NCBI GenBank assembly: GCA_943370175.1
Contig: CALRPU020000001.1
Coordinates: forward strand, 62,001 to 126,000
Direction: 5' to 3'
Source: Ideonella_A intermedia_A
GTDB taxonomy: Bacteria > Pseudomonadota > Gammaproteobacteria > Burkholderiales > Burkholderiaceae_C
Length of the DNA: 64,000 bases
Shown: in pieces, positions 1 to 7,998 of the stretch
Numbering within the stretch: the first letter of the stretch is position 1
Layout: every line of letters begins with the position of its first letter
The notes under the pieces: generated by a model
The model's database searches: none
The model's input: only the letters and a program-made list of their open reading frames with translations
What the model was told of the DNA's origin: nothing
Position numbers and translations under genes: made by a program

Positions 1-276
1 CAGCAGCGCCATCACGGGGAACAGCTCGTCGGCGTCGTCCTCCGACAGCTCGGTGACCTTGCAGCCCTGGCGCGGCACCAGCGTCACCAGGCCCTCGGCG
101 GCCAGCACCTTCAGTGCCTCGCGCAGCGGGGTGCGGCTGATCTCCCAGTCTTTGGCCAGTCTCAGTTCATCCACCCATTCCCCTGGGGCCAGCACGCGCT
201 CGAAAATCATGTGGCGCAGCCGGCCGGCCACTTCCTCATGCAGTGACGATGGGCGCAGGGGGGTGGGTTGAACCAT
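1..276 (-). CDS. GntR-family transcriptional regulator (N-terminal part; gene cut by window edge)
   Basis: The first 92 residues of a DNA-binding repressor or activator are visible before the gene leaves the window. A GntR winged helix spans about residues 12-75, with the typical helix 'ISRTPLREALKVLAAEGLV' followed by a wing 'VPRQGCKV'. The short N-terminus and the start of a second domain ('LSEDDADELFPVMALL') fit the FadR/FCD subfamily, whose C-terminal domain usually binds a small carboxylate or metal, but that domain is not in view. The gene is divergent from the sigma-54 activator at 377, across a 100-bp gap with an AT-rich stretch that could carry its own operator. Ligand and target genes cannot be told from here. 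Confidence 0.85.
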   Translation of the reverse strand, partial: MVQPTPLRPSSLHEEVAGRLRHMIFERVLAPGEWVDELRLAKDWEISRTPLREALKVLAAEGLVTLVPRQGCKVTELSEDDADELFPVMALL

Positions 277-284
277 GGCCGAAC

Positions 285-312
285 TCTATAACTAATAATC
301 CATAATTACCAA
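285..312 (-). promoter_or_regulatory. Putative sigma-70 promoter and AT-rich operator for the GntR gene
   Basis: On the minus strand a -35-like TTGGTA (307-312) and a -10-like TATAGA (285-290) are separated by 16 bp, ending 9 bp before the GntR start codon region. The spacer is strikingly AT-rich (TAATTATGGATTATTA) in a GC-rich genome and contains TAAT-N5-ATTA. GntR regulators often bind such short AT-rich dyads at their own promoter, so autoregulation is plausible. This is pattern matching only. Confidence 0.4.
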
Positions 313-351
313 CAGGGTGAACACCCAGTGTGCGCCGACCGCGCGCTACAG

Positions 352-368
352 TGTCCGATGACCGGACA
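352..368. promoter_or_regulatory. Dyad operator, site 1 of the TGTC-N9-GACA family
   Basis: The sequence TGTCCGATGACCGGACA is a perfect inverted repeat (extended arms GTGTCCG and CGGACAC around a 5-bp centre). It lies 8 bp before the start codon of the sigma-54 activator gene. The same 17-bp architecture recurs twice upstream of the sigma-54 promoter at 4068. The likely ligand is the activator's own Fis-type helix-turn-helix, and this copy would allow negative autoregulation. Confidence 0.6.
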
Positions 369-376
369 CCGCTGAG

Positions 377-2143
377 ATGAGCCTCGGACCTGACCCCGCA
401 CCGCCGCCCACCGCGCCGCCATCGCCGCCCGCCACCCTGCCGGTGGGCCTGGGCCTGGGCCTGGGCCTGCCCGGTGACGCGCACGCGCTGCTGAAGCTCG
501 CCTCCCAGAGCATGTTCGACACACTGGCCCAGTCGGCCATGGGCATGATGGTGGTCGACCGTGCGCACCGGGTGGTGTGGATCAGCGAGGGCTACAAGCG
601 TTTCTTGCCGGCGCTGGGCCGATCCGAGCGCGACTTCGTGGGCCGCCCGGTGGAAGAGGTGGTGCCCAACACCCTGATGACGCAGGTCATCGACAGCGGC
701 GAGCCGATGCTGGTCGACCTGCTGAGCAACCGCGCTGGCACGTTCCTGGTCAGCCGGCTGCCGCTGCGCGACGCCAGTGGCCAGGTGCTGGGGGCGATGG
801 GCCTGGTGCTGCTCGATCACCCTGAAACCACGATGCAGCCGCTGATCGCCAAGTTCGCGCGGCTGCAGCGCGAGCTCGACGCCACCCGAGAGCAGCTGGC
901 CGCGCACCTGACCCAGCAGCGCCGGCCCAAACACGCCATTGCCAGCTTCGTGGGCGCCAGCGCCCAGGCGCTGGAGGTCAAGCGCCAGGCGCGGCGGGTG
1001 GCGCAGACCGGCAGCACCGTGCTGCTGCTGGGCGAAACTGGCACCGGCAAGGAGTTGCTGGCACACGCCATCCACGCCGCCAGCCCGCGGGCGGCGCGCG
1101 CCTTCGTGGGCGTCAACATCGCCGCCGTGCCGGACAACCTGCTGGAGGCCGAGTTCTTCGGCGTGGCGCCGGGTGCCTACACCGGCGCCGACCGCAAGGG
1201 CCGCGATGGCAAGTTCAAGCTGGCCGATGGCGGCACGCTGTTCCTGGACGAGATCGGCGACATGCCGCTGGGCCTGCAGGCCAAGCTGCTGCGCGTGCTG
1301 CAGGAGCAGGAGCTCGAGCCGCTGGGCAGCAACCAGGTGCTGCGCGTGGACGTGCGCATCATCGCCGCCACCAGCCGCGATCTGTCGGCGATGGTCGACG
1401 CCGGCCAGTTCCGCGCCGACCTGTACTACCGGCTCAACGTGTTGCCGATCCGCCTGCCGGCCCTGCGCGAGCGGCAGGGCGACCTCGAAGCCCTGATCGA
1501 CATGTTGTGCGACGACATCGCGCGGCGCAGTGGCATGCCCCACAAGGCGGTGGCCGCCGATGCCCTGGACCTGATGGCGCGCCACCGCTGGCCGGGCAAC
1601 ATCCGTGAGCTGCGCAACGTGCTGGAGCAGGCCACGCTGATGACCGACGACCCGGTGCTGACCGCGGCCCACCTGGCCACTCTGCTGCCGGCGGCGGCGT
1701 TGCCGCGTGAGGCGGTGCGGGTGCCCACCGACGCCGACGCGGCCGCGGTGCAGGCGCGCCAGCGCCACTGGGTGGCGGGCGGGGGCGCTGTTGGCGCTGG
1801 CGAAGGCCAAGGCGGTGGCGTGCACAGTGCGCCGCCGCACGAAGCGCCGAGGCCGACGCCGCTGTCGACATTGGCGCCGGCCCGAGCGCCGGCAACCACC
1901 GCCACACCGGTGGCGCCGCTGTCGGACCCGTCGCCGCCCGGGGCCCGCGCCGCGGGGCCTGCCTCAGCGCCGGTGTCGCAAACGCTGCCGCAGGCGATCG
2001 CTGCGCTGGAGCGCCAGGCCATCGCCGACGCGCTGGCCGCGACCGGTGGCAACAAGCTGGCGGCCTCGCGCCGCCTGGGCATTTCGCGCGCCACCCTGTA
2101 CGAGAAGCTGCGCGCGTTCAGCGACCCGACGGCCGCGACCTGA
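377..2143 (+). CDS. PAS-domain sigma-54-dependent transcriptional activator (Fis family)
   Basis: This is an enhancer-binding protein that would activate RNA polymerase-sigma-54 by ATP hydrolysis. The order is a PAS sensor (about residues 45-155), a short coiled linker, an AAA+ domain (about 190-430) with Walker A GETGTGKE at 219-226 and the sigma-54 contact loop GAYTGA at 266-271, a roughly 100-residue Pro/Ala-rich linker, and a C-terminal Fis helix-turn-helix (NKLAASRRLGISRATLYEK). GAYTGA is a conservative variant of GAFTGA. The ATG at 377 lacks a good Shine-Dalgarno site; an ATG at 511 (MFDTLAQ) would still keep the PAS domain. Dyads upstream of this gene and of the transporter operon suggest that operon is its target. 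An HbcR-like role in 3-hydroxybutyrate use is my inference from the target genes. Confidence 0.9.
   Translation: MSLGPDPAPPPTAPPSPPATLPVGLGLGLGLPGDAHALLKLASQSMFDTLAQSAMGMMVVDRAHRVVWISEGYKRFLPALGRSERDFVGRPVEEVVPNTLMTQVIDSGEPMLVDLLSNRAGTFLVSRLPLRDASGQVLGAMGLVLLDHPETTMQPLIAKFARLQRELDATREQLAAHLTQQRRPKHAIASFVGASAQALEVKRQARRVAQTGSTVLLLGETGTGKELLAHAIHAASPRAARAFVGVNIAAVPDNLLEAEFFGVAPGAYTGADRKGRDGKFKLADGGTLFLDEIGDMPLGLQAKLLRVLQEQELEPLGSNQVLRVDVRIIAATSRDLSAMVDAGQFRADLYYRLNVLPIRLPALRERQGDLEALIDMLCDDIARRSGMPHKAVAADALDLMARHRWPGNIRELRNVLEQATLMTDDPVLTAAHLATLLPAAALPREAVRVPTDADAAAVQARQRHWVAGGGAVGAGEGQGGGVHSAPPHEAPRPTPLSTLAPARAPATTATPVAPLSDPSPPGARAAGPASAPVSQTLPQAIAALERQAIADALAATGGNKLAASRRLGISRATLYEKLRAFSDPTAAT
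445..468 (+). repeat. Four tandem GGGCCT hexamers inside the sigma-54 activator gene
   Basis: Four perfect copies of GGGCCT encode a (Gly-Leu) run near residue 24 of the activator, in the low-complexity N-terminal tail before the PAS domain. Loss or gain of one unit would add or remove two residues and keep the frame, so length variation would be tolerated. Confidence 0.9.
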
Positions 2144-2338
2144 GCGGCCGCGGACGGACCGTCCTCACCCGCCAGGCCGGCGCTGTCACAGGGTCCGAGC
2201 CCGTGTCGTGTCGTGACCACCCATTCAAGCCGACCGCGTCGTGGCCGATAAGACGAGGGTGGCCGGCTGGGCAATCCGCCCGCACCCGTGGCCCGCGCTG
2301 GCGTGGTCGCGCCATTTGACGCCCTTCGCCCCCCGGCA

Positions 2339-3853
2339 ATGAACCACCACCGCAGCACCGAGCGCCGCATCATCTACAGCTTGATCGTGATCCTCATCGC
2401 GATCCAGCTGGCGATCTTTGTCGTGCTGCGGGCCAACAATGGTCGCATCGCGCGGGCCACGCTCGGCGAGGTGCTGGGCAGCGGTGGCCTGGTCACGCGC
2501 AGCCTGCTGGAAACACGACAAAAGCAGCTCGACGAATCCACCCGCGTGCTCGCGGGCGACTTCGGCCTGCGCGAGGCGATTGCCAGCGGCGACCGGCCCA
2601 CCATCGCCTCGATGCTGGACAACCACGAGAAGCGCGCCCAGGGCCTGCTGGTGGCGGTGCACGACCTCAATCAGCGGCTGCTGGCCCAGTCCAGCCTGCT
2701 GCCGATGAACCAGAAGCTGGACGCCCTGTCGCCGGAGGCCAGCCCCCGCGCGCCGCGCCGCGCCGAGCTGCACATCACCAGCCTGGACCGCGGTGGCGAA
2801 ACCCTGTTTCACCTGTCCACCGCCGAAGTCAAGGCGCCGGCCCGCATGGCCTTCATTTCGATGGGCTTCGCCATCGACACCCAATTCGCCGAGGAGCTGT
2901 CCACGCTGACCGGCCTGCAGTTCATGTTCCTGGCGCGCGACCAGAAAGGCGATTGGCGCCTGCACGGCAGCACGCTGCCGCCCAGCGTGACGGCCGCGGT
3001 GGTGACCCAGGCGCGGGGCTGGACCGTGGCCGACCTGCAAGAGCGCGACTGGCGCGCCGCCGGCGACAAGGACAACTACGTGCTGTCGGTGCTGCCCTTG
3101 ACGAAAAGCGGCGGCGGCGAGGTGGTGGCGGTGCTGGGCAAATCGCTGAACCAGGCGCTGGAGCCGCTGCGCCAGGTCGAGGCGGCGCTGCTGGCCTTGA
3201 TGCTCGCCAGCCTGGTGCTGTCGGCGCTCGCGGTCTACTGGGTGACCTTGCGCATGGTCGCGCCCATCAACGACTCGGCCCACCGCGACACCCTGACCGG
3301 CCTGGTCAACCGCCGCTACTTCGACGTGAGCCTGCACCAGGCGGTCGACGATGCCCAGCGGCGCGGCATGCCGCTGGGCGTGCTGATGATGGACCTGAAC
3401 AAGTTCAAGGCGATCAACGACAGCCTGGGCCACGCGGCCGGGGACGAGGTGCTGCAAGTGGTGGCGCGGCGGCTGCAACAGGCCTTCCGCGTGACGGACA
3501 CCGTGGCCCGACTGGGCGGCGACGAGTTCGCGGTGATCCTGCCCGGCGTCGACCGTCAGGCCATTCAGCCGCTGCTCGACGCCGTCGTCAAGAAGGTCGC
3601 CGAACCCTTCATGCTGATGGGCCGGCCCACCAGCGTGGGCACCAGCATCGGCGTGGCCGTGGTGCCGCACGACGCCGACACCGCGCCCCTGGCCATGGAG
3701 CGCGCCGACGCGGCGATGTACGTTGCCAAGAAGGCGGGGTGCGGTCACGCCTTTCACGAGCCGGCGGCGCCCCCGCTTTCGCCCTCACCGCCGTTCGACA
3801 CCCCTGCCCCGGCCAGCGCCCCGCGGGTTGACGTGGAGGCCGCGCGCGCCTGA
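2339..3853 (+). CDS. Membrane-bound diguanylate cyclase with periplasmic sensor domain
   Basis: A 504-residue GGDEF protein that should make cyclic di-GMP from GTP at the inner membrane. A transmembrane helix (about residues 10-30) is followed by a roughly 240-residue periplasmic region resembling Cache/CHASE sensors, a second helix (about 285-310) and a GGDEF domain. The active motif is intact (GGDEF at 393-397) and the product-inhibition I-site RVTD sits exactly five residues before it, so the enzyme should be active and feedback-inhibited. No EAL domain is present. I chose the ATG at 2339; an in-frame GTG lies 51 bp upstream but adds only an unlikely hydrophilic tail. The gene lies between the sigma-54 activator and the transporter operon, but the sigma-54 promoter is downstream of it, so co-regulation is not shown. 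Confidence 0.92.
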   Translation: MNHHRSTERRIIYSLIVILIAIQLAIFVVLRANNGRIARATLGEVLGSGGLVTRSLLETRQKQLDESTRVLAGDFGLREAIASGDRPTIASMLDNHEKRAQGLLVAVHDLNQRLLAQSSLLPMNQKLDALSPEASPRAPRRAELHITSLDRGGETLFHLSTAEVKAPARMAFISMGFAIDTQFAEELSTLTGLQFMFLARDQKGDWRLHGSTLPPSVTAAVVTQARGWTVADLQERDWRAAGDKDNYVLSVLPLTKSGGGEVVAVLGKSLNQALEPLRQVEAALLALMLASLVLSALAVYWVTLRMVAPINDSAHRDTLTGLVNRRYFDVSLHQAVDDAQRRGMPLGVLMMDLNKFKAINDSLGHAAGDEVLQVVARRLQQAFRVTDTVARLGGDEFAVILPGVDRQAIQPLLDAVVKKVAEPFMLMGRPTSVGTSIGVAVVPHDADTAPLAMERADAAMYVAKKAGCGHAFHEPAAPPLSPSPPFDTPAPASAPRVDVEAARA

Positions 3854-3932
3854 GTGTGCTGATGCGGCTGCGGCTGCGCGCGTCGGGTCACCTTCAGCGC
3901 CGGTGGGCTGCCACCGTCTTGAAATCAGACAG

Positions 3933-3949
3933 TGTCCAGGAAATGGACA
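3933..3949. promoter_or_regulatory. Upstream activating sequence, site 2 (TGTC-N9-GACA)
   Basis: TGTCCAGGAAATGGACA is an inverted repeat with 6-bp perfect arms. It shares the flanking ACAGTGTCC with site 1 at the activator gene. Its centre is about 153 bp before the predicted start of transcription of the downstream sigma-54 promoter and 44 bp (about four helical turns) from site 3, as expected for paired enhancer sites. Confidence 0.6.
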
Positions 3950-3976
3950 TCAACTCTGCCGCTCATGGCGCAGACG

Positions 3977-3993
3977 TGTCTTGTTCTCGGACA
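3977..3993. promoter_or_regulatory. Upstream activating sequence, site 3 (degenerate TGTC-N9-GACA)
   Basis: TGTCTTGTTCTCGGACA keeps the outer TGTC...GACA of sites 1 and 2 with the same 17-bp length, although the inner arms are imperfect. Its centre is about 109 bp upstream of the predicted sigma-54 transcription start, a usual enhancer distance. Confidence 0.5.
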
Positions 3994-4067
3994 GTGTGGC
4001 GGTGCGGCTGGGCATTTTTGGGCCCGTCTCGGGGCAACACTCAGGGTTTGCCCCTGATTGGTGCGCG

Positions 4068-4083
4068 TGGCATGTGCTTTGCA
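4068..4083 (+). promoter_or_regulatory. Sigma-54 (-24/-12) promoter of the transporter/hydrolase operon
   Basis: TGGCATGTGCTTTGCA matches the sigma-54 consensus (TGGCACR-N4-TTGCW) at all but one position. The invariant GG (4069-4070) and GC (4081-4082) have the required spacing. Transcription would start near 4094, giving a leader of about 37 nt that contains an AGGAG ribosome site before the ATG at 4131. The 277-bp gap 3854-4130 therefore holds a complete enhancer-dependent promoter region. Confidence 0.82.
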
Positions 4084-4130
4084 AACGACGGGGATGACCC
4101 CGTGAGGGTCGCACTTCCAGGAGACCCCCG

Positions 4131-5333
4131 ATGCAACGACGCCCCGCCCTTGCCCTGACCTGCACCGCCGCCGCGCTGGCCGCCTGGGGCCTTGCGCCAA
4201 CCATCGCTTGGGCGCAAGCCAAGGAAATCCGCATCGCCCACGTGCACAGCCTGACTGGCCCGCTGGAGGCCTACGGCAAGCAGACCCGCGTGGGCTTCCA
4301 ACTGGGCCTGCAGTACGCCACCGACGGCACGATGACGGTGGCCGGCAAGAAGCTGGTCGTCATCGAGAAGGACGACCAGGGCAAGCCCGACGTGGGCAAG
4401 AGCCTGCTGGCCGCCGCCTACGCCGACGACAAGGCCGACATCGCCGTCGGCCCCACCGCCAGTGGCGTGGCCCTGGCCATGCTGCCGGTGGCCGAGGAGT
4501 ACAAGAAGATCCTGATCGTCGAGCCCGCGGTGGCCGACTCGATCACCGGCGACAAGTGGAACAAGTACATCTTCCGCACCGGCCGCAACAGCAGCCAGGA
4601 CGCCATCAGCAACGCGGTGGCGCTGGACAAGGCGGGTGTGACCATTGCCACGCTGGGCCAGGACAACGCCTTCGGCCGCGACGGCGTCAAGGCCTTCAAG
4701 GAAGCCGTCAAGAACGCCAAGATCGCCCACGAGGAGTACCTGCCGCCGGCTACCACCGACTTCACCGCCGGCGCGCAGCGCTTGATCGACAAGCTGAAGG
4801 ACCAGCCTGGCCGCAAGCTCATCTGGGTCATCTGGGCCGGCGCGGGCAACCCCTTCAAGATCGCCGACCTGGACTTGAAGCGCTACGGCATCGAGATCGC
4901 CACCGGCGGCAACATCCTGCCGGCCATGGCCAGCTACAAGCAGTTCCCGGGCATGGAGGGCGCCACTTACTACTACTTCGGCATCCCGAAGAACCCGGTC
5001 AACGAGGCGCTGGTGGCTCAGCACTACAAGGAATTCAAGACCCCGCCGGACTTCTTCACCGCCGGCGGCTTCACCGCCGCGATGGCGGTGGTGACCGCGC
5101 TGAAGAAGACCAACGGCGACACCAACACCAACAAGCTCATCAGCACCATGGAGGGCATGAGCTTCGACACGCCCAAGGGCACGATGACCTTCCGCAAGGA
5201 AGACCACCAGGCGATGCAGAGCATGTACCACTTCCGCATCAAGGTGGACCCGGCCTTTGCCTGGGGCGTGCCGGAGCTGGTGCGGGAGATCAAGGCCAGC
5301 GAGATGAACGTGCCCATCCGCAACAAGCGCTGA
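4131..5333 (+). CDS. ABC transporter periplasmic substrate-binding protein (branched-chain amino acid/Liv type)
   Basis: A 400-residue periplasmic binding protein of the Leu/Ile/Val receptor family (Peripla_BP_6). A signal peptide ends around Ala-Trp-Ala-Gln-Ala at residue 30; the mature protein starts 'KEIRIAHVHSLTGPLEAYG', typical of the fold. It is the first gene of the sigma-54-driven operon. The next genes supply the two ATPases and two permeases, and the last two encode hydrolases for 3-hydroxybutyrate-type esters. Family members bind amino acids but also carboxylates, amides and aromatic acids, so the real ligand may be 3-hydroxybutyrate or its short oligomers. That ligand is inferred only from context. 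Confidence 0.9.
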   Translation: MQRRPALALTCTAAALAAWGLAPTIAWAQAKEIRIAHVHSLTGPLEAYGKQTRVGFQLGLQYATDGTMTVAGKKLVVIEKDDQGKPDVGKSLLAAAYADDKADIAVGPTASGVALAMLPVAEEYKKILIVEPAVADSITGDKWNKYIFRTGRNSSQDAISNAVALDKAGVTIATLGQDNAFGRDGVKAFKEAVKNAKIAHEEYLPPATTDFTAGAQRLIDKLKDQPGRKLIWVIWAGAGNPFKIADLDLKRYGIEIATGGNILPAMASYKQFPGMEGATYYYFGIPKNPVNEALVAQHYKEFKTPPDFFTAGGFTAAMAVVTALKKTNGDTNTNKLISTMEGMSFDTPKGTMTFRKEDHQAMQSMYHFRIKVDPAFAWGVPELVREIKASEMNVPIRNKR

Positions 5334-5339
5334 GCCGGC

Positions 5340-6098
5340 GTGCTGGAAACCACCGACCTGACGATCCGCTTCGGCGGGCACGTGGCCGTGGACCGCGTGA
5401 GCTGCGCGTTCCAGCCCGGCACGCTGACCGCCATCGTCGGGCCCAATGGCGCGGGCAAGACGACCTACTTCAACCTGATCTCCGGGCAGTTGAAGGCCAG
5501 CGCCGGCACGGTGCGCCTGAACGGCGTGGACATCACCGGCGACAGCGCCTCGGCCCGCACCCACCGCGGCCTGGGGCGGGCCTTCCAGCTGACGCAGCTG
5601 TTTCCCGGCCTGAGCGTGCTGGAAAACGTGCGCCTGGCCGTGCAGTCGCGCCGCCGCGAGGGGCTGAAGCTGTTCAGCGTGTGGCTGGACCACCGCGCCA
5701 CGCTGGACCGCGCCCGCGCGCTGGTGCAGCAGGTGCAACTGGGCGACCGCGCGGACGCGCTGGCCAGCAGCCTGCCGCACGGCGACCAGCGCAAGCTGGA
5801 GGTGGCGATGCTGATGGCGCTGGAGCCCAGCGTCTACATGTTCGACGAGCCCACGGCCGGCATGAGCGTGGACGACGTGCCGGTGGTGCTGGACCTGATC
5901 CGCGCGCTGAAGGCGCAGCGCGACAAGACCATCCTGCTGGTGGAACACAAGATGGACGTGGTGCGCGAGCTGGCCGACCGCATCATCGTGCTGCACAACG
6001 GCCAGCTGGTGGCCGACGGCGAGCCGGAGGCGGTGATCGCCTCGCCGGTGGTGCAGCAGGCCTACCTCGGCCTGGCCGCGGTGGAGGAGGCGGCGTGA
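5340..6098 (+). CDS. ABC transporter ATP-binding protein, LivG type
   Basis: A cytoplasmic ATPase of 252 residues that would power the HAAT-type importer with the adjacent LivF-type subunit. Walker A is GPNGAGKTT, the signature appears as the degenerate LPHGDQRK, and Walker B is VYMFDEPTAGM. The signature is normally LSxGxxR, so LPHGDQR is a subfamily variant. Translation begins at a GTG six bases after the binding-protein stop. The tight spacing supports one transcript. Confidence 0.92.
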   Translation: MLETTDLTIRFGGHVAVDRVSCAFQPGTLTAIVGPNGAGKTTYFNLISGQLKASAGTVRLNGVDITGDSASARTHRGLGRAFQLTQLFPGLSVLENVRLAVQSRRREGLKLFSVWLDHRATLDRARALVQQVQLGDRADALASSLPHGDQRKLEVAMLMALEPSVYMFDEPTAGMSVDDVPVVLDLIRALKAQRDKTILLVEHKMDVVRELADRIIVLHNGQLVADGEPEAVIASPVVQQAYLGLAAVEEAA

Positions 6099-6100
6099 GC

Positions 6101-6928
6101 ATGGCGAGCGGCATGAAAGGCATGACGGGCAGCGATGGGGCAGCCCACCCGGGCCACCCGGGTGCGCCCGCGGTGCTCGAACTGCGGGGCGTGCACACGC
6201 ACATCGGGGCGTACCACATCCTGCATGGCGTGGACCTGAGCGTGCCGGTCGGCGAGGTCACGATGCTGCTGGGCCGCAACGGCGCGGGCAAGACCACCAC
6301 GCTGCGCACGGTGATGGGCCTGTGGCCGGCAAGCCAAGGCAGCGTGCGCTTCAAGGGCGAGCTGATCGGCGGGCGCGCCGGCGACGACGAGCGCCCGGCC
6401 ACGCTGGACACCCCGCAAATCGCCCAGCGCGGCATCGCCTACGTGCCCGAGAACATGGGCATCTTCGGCGACCTGACCGTGCAGGACAACATGCTGCTGG
6501 CCGCGCGCGCGGCCCGCCACGCGGCACAGCTGGACGCCACGCGGCTGGACTGGATCTTCGGCCTGTTCCCGGCGCTGAAGAAGTTCTGGCTTTACCCGGC
6601 GGGCAAGCTGTCCGGTGGGCAGAAGCAGATGCTGGCGGTGGCGCGCGCCATCGTCGAGCCGCGCGAACTGCTGCTGGTGGACGAGCCCAGCAAGGGCCTG
6701 GCCCCGGCCATCGTGCAGAACCTGATCGACGCCTTCCGCCACCTGAAGGCCCAGCGCACCACGGTGCTGCTGGTGGAACAGAACTTCGCGATGGCCCGCG
6801 CGCTGGGCGACCACGTGGCGGTGATGGACAACGGCCGCGTGGTGCACGCCGGCACCATGGCCGCACTGGCCGAGGACGAAGCGCTGCAGCAGCGCCTGCT
6901 GGGCCTGTCGCTGGGGGCACACCAATGA
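6101..6928 (+). CDS. ABC transporter ATP-binding protein, LivF type
   Basis: The second ATPase of the importer, 275 residues. Walker A GRNGAGKTT, signature LSGGQKQM, Walker B LLLVDEPSKGL and the Q-loop/Pro-Glu-Asn segment 'YVPENMGIFGDLTV' are all present, so catalysis should be normal. The ATG at 6101 was chosen; a GTG at 6095 overlapping the previous stop is an alternative adding two residues. The roughly 20-residue Gly/Ala/His-rich N-terminal extension before the ABC fold is unusual but harmless. The stop codon overlaps the permease start (ATGA). Confidence 0.9.
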   Translation: MASGMKGMTGSDGAAHPGHPGAPAVLELRGVHTHIGAYHILHGVDLSVPVGEVTMLLGRNGAGKTTTLRTVMGLWPASQGSVRFKGELIGGRAGDDERPATLDTPQIAQRGIAYVPENMGIFGDLTVQDNMLLAARAARHAAQLDATRLDWIFGLFPALKKFWLYPAGKLSGGQKQMLAVARAIVEPRELLLVDEPSKGLAPAIVQNLIDAFRHLKAQRTTVLLVEQNFAMARALGDHVAVMDNGRVVHAGTMAALAEDEALQQRLLGLSLGAHQ

Positions 6929-7998
6929 ACGCACCGGTTTCCGCCACCCCGCCGGCGGCCCCGTCGCCGGGCTTGCCCGCCGCGCCGGCCGCGGGCCACG
7001 CCGTGCCCAAGGCCGAGTTCGACGCCCGCCCGCTGTGGCTGCTGGCCGCGGTGGCGCTGGCGGGCCTGCCCCTGATCGGCTCGCCCGCCACCTGGGTCAC
7101 ATTGACGGTGGCGGGCCTGGCCATGGGCATGATCGTCTTCATCATCGCCTCGGGCCTGACGCTGGTCTTCGGGCTGATGGACGTGTTGAACTTCGGCCAT
7201 GGCGTGTTCATCGCCCTGGGCGCCTTCGTGGCCACCAGCGTGCTGGGCGGCCTGACCGCCTGGACCACCAGCGGCGCGGTGTTGCTGAACCTGGGCGCGG
7301 TCTTCCTGGCCATGCTGGCCGCCATGGCGGTGGCCGGCGCGGTGGGCTATGCCTTCGAGCGCGTGATCGTCAAGCCGGTCTACGGCCAGCACCTCAAGCA
7401 GATCCTCATCACGATGGGCGGCATGATCGTCGGCGAGGAGCTGATCAAGGTCCTCTGGGGCCCGCAGCAGATTCCGCTGCCGCTGCCCGAGGCGCTGCGC
7501 GGCGCGTGGGTGCTGCCGGTGTTCGGCGACGGCGCGGCCATCGAGAAGTACCGCCTCTTCGCCGTGGCCGCGGGCACGCTGGTGCTGCTGGCCATGTTGT
7601 TCGCGCTGAACCGCACCAAGGTCGGCCTGCTGGTGCGCGCCGGCGTGCAGGACCGCGAGATGGTGGAGAGCCTGGGCTACCCCATCAAGCGCCTGTTCAT
7701 CGGTGTGTTCGTGGTGGGTTCGGCGCTGGCGGGCCTGGGCGGGGTGATGTGGGGGCTGTACCAGCAAATCGTCACGCCGCAGATGGGCGCGCAGGTCAAT
7801 GTGCTGATCTTCATCGTGATCATCATCGGCGGCCTGGGCTCGACGCTGGGCTGCTTCGTCGGCGCGCTGCTGGTGGGCCTGATGGCCAACTACACCGGCT
7901 TCCTGACGCCCAAGCTGGCGATGTTCTCCAACATCGGCCTGATGGTGGCCATCCTGCTGTGGCGGCCGCAGGGCCTGTACCCGGTGACCAACCGATGA
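6925..7998 (+). CDS. Branched-chain amino acid-type ABC permease, LivH type
   Basis: An inner-membrane permease of 357 residues. After a Pro/Ala-rich, about 30-residue cytoplasmic tail come roughly eight hydrophobic helices. The BPD_transp_2 signature region 'GLTLVFGLMDVLNFGHG' near residue 80 is diagnostic of LivH, as is the loop 'IIIGGLGSTLGCFVGALLVG'. The start overlaps the preceding ATPase stop by 4 bp, and the end overlaps the next permease in the same way, so the transporter subunits are translationally coupled. Confidence 0.92.
   Translation: MNAPVSATPPAAPSPGLPAAPAAGHAVPKAEFDARPLWLLAAVALAGLPLIGSPATWVTLTVAGLAMGMIVFIIASGLTLVFGLMDVLNFGHGVFIALGAFVATSVLGGLTAWTTSGAVLLNLGAVFLAMLAAMAVAGAVGYAFERVIVKPVYGQHLKQILITMGGMIVGEELIKVLWGPQQIPLPLPEALRGAWVLPVFGDGAAIEKYRLFAVAAGTLVLLAMLFALNRTKVGLLVRAGVQDREMVESLGYPIKRLFIGVFVVGSALAGLGGVMWGLYQQIVTPQMGAQVNVLIFIVIIIGGLGSTLGCFVGALLVGLMANYTGFLTPKLAMFSNIGLMVAILLWRPQGLYPVTNR

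Noticed and set aside
236..1840. 534-codon minus-strand open frame opposite the sigma-54 activator
   Set aside because: Arg/His/Gln-rich composition and full overlap with a gene having clear domains.
4208..6100. Long frame running through the binding-protein and LivG-type genes into the LivF-type gene
   Set aside because: Only the part from 6101 has ABC ATPase motifs; the rest is an out-of-frame reading of the two upstream genes.
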